Assembly: GCA_002311335.1 (NCBI GenBank) | Contig: DBZX01000024.1 | Coordinates: 37,845 to 47,350 of the forward strand | Direction: 5' to 3' | Length of the DNA: 9,506 nucleotides | From: a bacterium UBP10_UBA1149 | GTDB taxonomy: Bacteria; Desulfobacterota; Binatia; UBA1149 | Shown: piece after piece, positions 6,040-9,506 of the stretch | Position numbering within the stretch: the stretch's first letter is position 1 | Layout of the letters: the number at the start of each line of letters is the position of its first letter | Notes under the pieces: generated by a model | Told to the model about the DNA's origin: nothing | The model's input: the letters and a program-made list of their open reading frames with translations, nothing else | Databases searched by the model: none | Translations under genes and position numbers: made by a program

Positions 6040-6572
6040 CCCAGGAAACGTTCTGGCGCCGCTGCAGCAACTGCAAAAAATCGCTGGGCTTCGACTCGGC
6101 TTACTACAACTGCAGCGTGAGCACCTGCAACCGCAAGGACAAGTCGCTGGTGTTCTGCTCGATGCCATGCTTTAGCGCGCACCTGCCGGTGATGCGCCAC
6201 CGCGAAGCCTGGGCGGAGGAAAATCGCTCGCCTTCGCGCAGCACCTGGGAGCAGGGCCGGGCCGGCGCACGGGAAACCGCCGTGCCTGCCGCTGCCGAGG
6301 CAAGCAATGCGCCGCCTGCTGCCGATAAAAGTACGTCACCCGCTGCCGAAGAAACCGAAGCTGCCGGGGTGTCGCTGAGTTCGCAGGACATTCCCCAGGA
6401 GGTGCTGGTGGTAGCGAGCAAGCTCAAGGCCTACATCAGGGCGCGCTCGGGTATGAACACCTCGGACTCGGTCATGCCGGCGCTGTCCAGACAGATGCGG
6501 CGGCTGGCCGACGACGCCATCCTGCGCGCCGGCGAGGCGGGTCGCAAGACGGTGATGGACCGCGATTTCTAG
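6036..6572 (+). CDS. Zinc-finger plus histone-fold protein (putative bacterial histone)
   Basis: The 178-residue product has three parts. Residues 10-55 hold eight evenly patterned potential zinc ligands: Cys10-x2-Cys13, Cys26-x4-Cys31, Cys41-x3-Cys45, His49 and His55. The segment FCSMPCFSAHLPVMRH closely resembles the second half of MYND or HIT-type fingers, which bind two zincs. Residues 64-116 are an Ala/Pro/Glu/Ser linker, probably disordered. Residues 121-178 look like a histone fold. Helix 1 (about 122-137) begins EVLVVASKLKAYIRARSG, helix 2 spans about 143-168, and loop 2 reads AGRKTV (168-173). The Arg-Lys-Thr there is the DNA-contacting loop of archaeal histones, where AGRKT is the hallmark. 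The protein stops at DRDF, so helix 3 is absent or a stub. Short bacterial histones such as Bdellovibrio Bd0055 are, from memory, the closest analogues. A DNA-binding, chromatin-type or regulatory role is inferred. It is the fourth gene of the lpd-lipA run, 10 bp after its neighbour. Confidence 0.82.
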   Translation: MTQETFWRRCSNCKKSLGFDSAYYNCSVSTCNRKDKSLVFCSMPCFSAHLPVMRHREAWAEENRSPSRSTWEQGRAGARETAVPAAAEASNAPPAADKSTSPAAEETEAAGVSLSSQDIPQEVLVVASKLKAYIRARSGMNTSDSVMPALSRQMRRLADDAILRAGEAGRKTVMDRDF

Positions 6573-6589
6573 GCACGCAGGTTCCTAGA
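6568..6589. terminator. Possible weak bidirectional terminator between convergent genes
   Basis: TCTAGG (6568-6573) and CCTAGA (6584-6589) form a perfect 6-bp inverted repeat with a 10-nt loop. It spans the 12-bp gap between the histone-fold gene and the phospholipase D gene. Each arm contains the TAG stop codon of one of the two genes. The stem is short and no T tract follows, so terminator function is doubtful. Confidence 0.25.
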
Positions 6590-8030
6590 GGCCCCAGCGG
6601 GCCGGGTCCAGCGCCACGGCCATGCCGCTCAGCGGCTTCCCCGCTTCGAGCCGCCGGCGGTTGGCGCGCGCGGTTTCGGCAAACAGCCGCAGCGCCGCGG
6701 TCACTTCCAGCCCAGCCGTGTCACGGCCGAGTTGTTCGCCCAACAACTCGCACCTGAGCGCGCGGGTGACGCTCTCGTCCCAGAAGCTGGCGTTCATCTC
6801 GGTGTCGCCCAGGAACGATCGCGCCATGGTGTTGCACGAGCCTATGGTCGTAAAGCAGTCGTCGACCAGCATCATCTTGGAGTGCACGTACACGTGTTCA
6901 GGCGCGCTGCCGTTAATGGACACCATGGGCGCGGCCAGCGTAAAGTTTTCGTGTTCGCCCAGACGACCGAGAGCCTCGAACACTGGTTTGGCCAGTGGGT
7001 TGTCGCGAGCGGCGGCGATCTCGGGCATGGGGAGTCCGGGCACCAGGGCGGCGACCAGCACGCCCCTCTGCATGGCCGCGGACAGTTCTTCTATGACCTG
7101 GGGGCAGATCAGCATCTGGTTTTCTATGTAGATCGCTTCGCGCGCGCCCTCGATCGCACGCGTGTACTGCTCGCGTATGCTGGTTTCGCCGTTTTCGATG
7201 GCGTAGCCCGGCGCGCCCGGCGCGGCGTGGCCGTTGCTGTAGAGCGAGGCCTGGACGCTGCGCGTTACCTGCACCGGCACGTTTCCCGCGGCAGCGGGAA
7301 GCGCGAGTGGAAACTCGAGGTCGTTGGCCAACGAGAGATCCGGCCACGCGCCGCAGCTGTCGTGGCGCTCGCTGGCCTGGTTCCAGCGCTGCACGAAGTT
7401 GTGGGCCACGTCGGCCACCGCGGGGCCGTGGATTTCGAGGTAGACGTCGTGGATGTTGTGAGAGTCGGTGCGTTTATTCTTGTCCGCCGTGCCTGCGGGC
7501 GCGCTGTGTCCCGGCCAGCTGATGGAGCCGCTGTCCAGGTTTATGCCCCCCACGAAGGCCAGCGCGCCCTCACGGCCCGCGTCGACCACCCAGCTCTTCT
7601 GGTGGTGGCAGTGCTTGGCGAAGCGATCCCAGCGCGCCAGCCAGGCGGTGTTGCGTGACTCGAGCAGCGCCCTGTTTCCGGCATCACCGGCAAAGTGCTC
7701 GGCACCTTTTATCATGCGATCGATGTCGGGCTCGCTCCAGAACAGCACGCGGATTTCGATTCCTCGCGCGGCTGCCACGTCGAGCAGGTCGAAAAACCCA
7801 CCGCGCCCGCCGGGCATGCGCGTGGCCTGCTCGAGGAAGGCTACTGTTATCCAGACGCTGCGTTCTGCCGATTCAACGGCTGTGCAGATGCGCTCGAAGG
7901 CCGGCCCACCGTCGACCAGCGGGCGCACGAGGTTGCCCTCGCGAAGTGGATAGCTGCCCGAAGTGGCCGGCTCTATGTGCTGTCCGTCGTGCATCCCTGG
8001 TGCTGTTTTTCCAAGGCCCCCGCTGCTCAA
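6585..8030 (-). CDS. Phospholipase D / cardiolipin-synthase-like protein, two HKD motifs
   Basis: The 481-residue protein has two HxK-x4-D motifs, the active-site halves of the phospholipase D superfamily. They are HQKSWVVD (His143, Lys145, Asp150), followed by GGIN at 161-164, and HSKMMLVD (His383, Lys385, Asp390), followed by GSCN at 397-400. Family enzymes hydrolyse phosphodiesters or exchange phosphatidyl groups through a phospho-histidine intermediate. ARSFLGDTEMN after the second motif resembles eukaryotic-type phospholipase D (RS-x-G-x-x-E) more than ClsA. No signal peptide or N-terminal membrane helices are seen, unlike ClsA, so it is likely cytoplasmic or peripheral. The TTG at 8030 overlaps the preceding gene's stop (TTGA), as does the junction upstream in this operon, and I favour it for that reason. 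An ATG at 7994, 12 codons in, is the alternative. Substrate is unknown. Confidence 0.88.
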   Translation of the reverse strand: MSSGGLGKTAPGMHDGQHIEPATSGSYPLREGNLVRPLVDGGPAFERICTAVESAERSVWITVAFLEQATRMPGGRGGFFDLLDVAAARGIEIRVLFWSEPDIDRMIKGAEHFAGDAGNRALLESRNTAWLARWDRFAKHCHHQKSWVVDAGREGALAFVGGINLDSGSISWPGHSAPAGTADKNKRTDSHNIHDVYLEIHGPAVADVAHNFVQRWNQASERHDSCGAWPDLSLANDLEFPLALPAAAGNVPVQVTRSVQASLYSNGHAAPGAPGYAIENGETSIREQYTRAIEGAREAIYIENQMLICPQVIEELSAAMQRGVLVAALVPGLPMPEIAAARDNPLAKPVFEALGRLGEHENFTLAAPMVSINGSAPEHVYVHSKMMLVDDCFTTIGSCNTMARSFLGDTEMNASFWDESVTRALRCELLGEQLGRDTAGLEVTAALRLFAETARANRRRLEAGKPLSGMAVALDPARWGL

Positions 8031-9205
8031 CCGGGTTGCGAGAGGATAGCAGCGCTTGTCGGTACGGCCGTACCGCCGGTGACGAGCACGTTGGTGACGT
8101 CCGGCACCTGGTTGACCGACGTGCCGCGTACCAGGCGCACTGCCTCGGCGATGCCGTTCATGCCGTGTACGTAGGCTTCGCCCAGTTGGCCACCGTTGGT
8201 GTTCATGGGAAGCCTACCGCCCAGCTCGAGGTTGCCGTCCTTGATGAAGTCCTTCGCCTCCCCGCGCGCGCAGAAGCCGAACTCTTCGAGTTGCGGTAGC
8301 ACCAGCGGCGTGAAGTGATCGTAGATGATGGCTGCCTGTATGTCGTTGGGACCAAGGCCGGTGTCGTTCCATAGCTGGCGCGCGCACAGTCCCATTTCGG
8401 GGATGCCGGTTATATCGTCGCGGTAGTAGCTCTTCATCATCTGCTGGTCGTCTGCGCTGCCCTGGGCCGCGGAGGCAATGACCACGGGCTTGTTGGGCAG
8501 GTCGCGGGCGCGCTCGAGCGTGGTTACCAGCAGCGCCTGGCCACCGTCGCTTTCCTGGCAGCAGTCGAGCAGGTGCAGGGGCTTTACGATCCAGCGACTG
8601 GCCTGGTGGTCTTCCAGGGTGATGGCTTGCTGGTAGAAAAACGCCGCCGGGTTGGTGGCGGCGTGACGCCGGTCGGCCACCGACACCCTGCCGAAGTCTT
8701 CGCTGGTGGCGCCGTACTGGTGCATGTAACGGGTGGCGAACATGGCCACCCACGACGCCGGCGTCAGCAGCCCGAAGGGCAGGCACCAGCCGAAGTCGAC
8801 CATGATGGGGGTGGGCGCGTTGTTGAGACCCTGCACCCCGGCGCCGAAGCGGGTCTCGGAGCGTTCGTTGAAGGCGCGGTACACGAGCGCGTACTTGCAC
8901 GCTCCCGTGTGCACGGCCATGGCGGCCTGGTGCAAGGTGCCGCAGGCAGCGCCGCCGCTGTGGTGTATGCGGCTGAAGTGGGTGAGTTCCTTGATGCCGA
9001 GGCTGCGCGCGACGTCGATCTCGTGGTTTTCCTCGACGGTGAAGCCGACCATACCGTCGATCTGTTCGGGCAGCAGGCCGGCGTCGGCGATGGCCGCATC
9101 ACAGCACTCGACGGCCAGGCGCAGTGTGCTGCGGCCGGAATTCTTTGAGAACTCGGTGGCGCCGATTCCCACGATGGCGGTCTGTCCTGCAAACGACATG
9201 CTCAC
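8027..9205 (-). CDS. Thiolase-like lipid-transfer protein (Ltp2/SCP-x type)
   Basis: The 392-residue protein is a thiolase-fold member of the lipid-transfer/SCP-x branch. It opens with AIVGIGATEFSKNSGRS. Cys88, in GGAACGTLHQAA, sits where thiolases carry their nucleophile. ALVYRAFNERSETRFG, SDGGQALLVT, IIYDHFTPLVLPQLEEFGFC and LPMNTNGGQLGEAYVHGMNGI are typical of Ltp2-like proteins, which perform retro-aldol cleavage of hydroxyacyl-CoA side chains in steroid degradation together with a DUF35 partner. Tyr295 and Tyr345 lie in conserved segments around the expected active site. The GTG start at 9205 overlaps the upstream MaoC-like gene by 4 nt (GTGA), with GGAG 11 nt before it; ATG 9199 is an alternative. 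The MaoC neighbour supports sequential hydration and C-C cleavage of an enoyl-CoA. No DUF35 domain is visible; it may lie upstream of the window. Thiolytic activity cannot be excluded. Confidence 0.88.
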   Translation of the reverse strand: MSMSFAGQTAIVGIGATEFSKNSGRSTLRLAVECCDAAIADAGLLPEQIDGMVGFTVEENHEIDVARSLGIKELTHFSRIHHSGGAACGTLHQAAMAVHTGACKYALVYRAFNERSETRFGAGVQGLNNAPTPIMVDFGWCLPFGLLTPASWVAMFATRYMHQYGATSEDFGRVSVADRRHAATNPAAFFYQQAITLEDHQASRWIVKPLHLLDCCQESDGGQALLVTTLERARDLPNKPVVIASAAQGSADDQQMMKSYYRDDITGIPEMGLCARQLWNDTGLGPNDIQAAIIYDHFTPLVLPQLEEFGFCARGEAKDFIKDGNLELGGRLPMNTNGGQLGEAYVHGMNGIAEAVRLVRGTSVNQVPDVTNVLVTGGTAVPTSAAILSQPG

Positions 9206-9506
9206 CGGGTCGGTAACTCCAGTTCGACGGTGGCAGTTACGTGGTCGCCGAGATTGTTGGTGCCGGTCACCAGGAGCTCGACCACTCCCTTGCCGTCGCG
9301 CAGCTCGGTCGACTGCACCTGTCCGGTGTAAGTCAGGGTGTCGCCGGGAAAGTTGGGCACCCCGAGTCGCAGCGACAGCTTGCGAAAAATCACGTCGGGG
9401 CCGGCCCAGTCGGTGACGTAGCGATTGGTGAGCCCGGAGGTGGTCATGATGTTCATGAAGGTGTCGGGCGAGCCGCGCGGCGGCGGGCCACTGACGTTTG
9501 CCCGCT
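9202..9506 (-). CDS. MaoC-like hot-dog hydratase, C-terminal fragment
   Basis: The frame stays open to the right edge of the window, so the 5' part is missing and the internal ATG at 9456 is not the start. About 100 residues are visible. RGSPDTFMNIMTTSGL precedes LSLRLGVPNFPGDTLTYTGQV and NNLGDHVTATVELELP. The FPGDTLT and N-x-x-G-x-x-V strand pattern is characteristic of the C-terminal half of MaoC-like hot-dog domains. These add water to enoyl-CoA or act as non-catalytic partners, as in ChsH1/ChsH2 of steroid side-chain degradation. The catalytic Asp/His of the hot-dog helix would lie upstream and cannot be checked. The TGA stop overlaps the GTG start of the thiolase-like gene, so translation is probably coupled. 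Confidence 0.75.
   Translation of the reverse strand, partial: RANVSGPPPRGSPDTFMNIMTTSGLTNRYVTDWAGPDVIFRKLSLRLGVPNFPGDTLTYTGQVQSTELRDGKGVVELLVTGTNNLGDHVTATVELELPTR

Noticed and set aside
6732..7658. Open frame of 308 codons on the plus strand
   Set aside because: It is antisense to the phospholipase D gene, whose two HKD motifs fix the true frame. The plus-strand product has no family features.
1..9506. tRNA, rRNA, CRISPR arrays, insertion sequences or phage genes
   Set aside because: I saw no array of spaced repeats, no transposase or integrase motifs, no terminal inverted repeats and no tRNA-like cloverleaf; nearly all sequence is covered by ordinary genes.

Overview
The window is a high-GC, densely packed bacterial chromosome segment of proteobacterial or deltaproteobacterial/myxobacterial flavour. 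I base this on codon use, the gene families present and a bacterial-type histone fold, and I cannot fix the taxon. Eight protein genes and no RNA genes, transposons or CRISPR are visible. Nearly all of the sequence is coding; the only gaps near 100 bp are 753-848 and 2289-2384.

Layout. At the left edge (1-228, +) is the C-terminal end of a classical thiolase. It converges on a small four-helix membrane protein of unknown function (225-752, -), and the two stop codons share one CTAG. A divergent 96-bp spacer then leads to an exported DUF3179-family protein (849-2288, +), whose start codon lies just downstream of a perfect TATAAT.

Next comes a tight plus-strand run: dihydrolipoyl dehydrogenase (2385-3794), lipoyl synthase (3787-4725), a FAD-dependent oxidoreductase (4715-6025) and a 178-residue protein (6036-6572). 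The first two make and use the lipoyl cofactor of 2-oxoacid dehydrogenase or glycine-cleavage complexes. The last protein is the highlight. It pairs an N-terminal eight-ligand Cys/His zinc module of MYND/HIT type, through an Ala/Pro/Glu linker, with a C-terminal histone fold that carries the Arg-Lys-Thr DNA-binding loop but ends where helix 3 should begin.

On the right, a minus-strand operon reads inward from the window edge: a MaoC-like hot-dog protein (partial), an Ltp2/SCP-x-type thiolase-like protein, and a two-HKD phospholipase D/cardiolipin-synthase-like protein. Successive genes overlap by 4 nt (GTGA, then TTGA), which suggests translational coupling. The MaoC plus thiolase-like pair fits hydration and retro-aldol or thiolytic cleavage of acyl-CoA side chains (steroid-like or branched substrates). 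The phospholipase D partner is unexpected.
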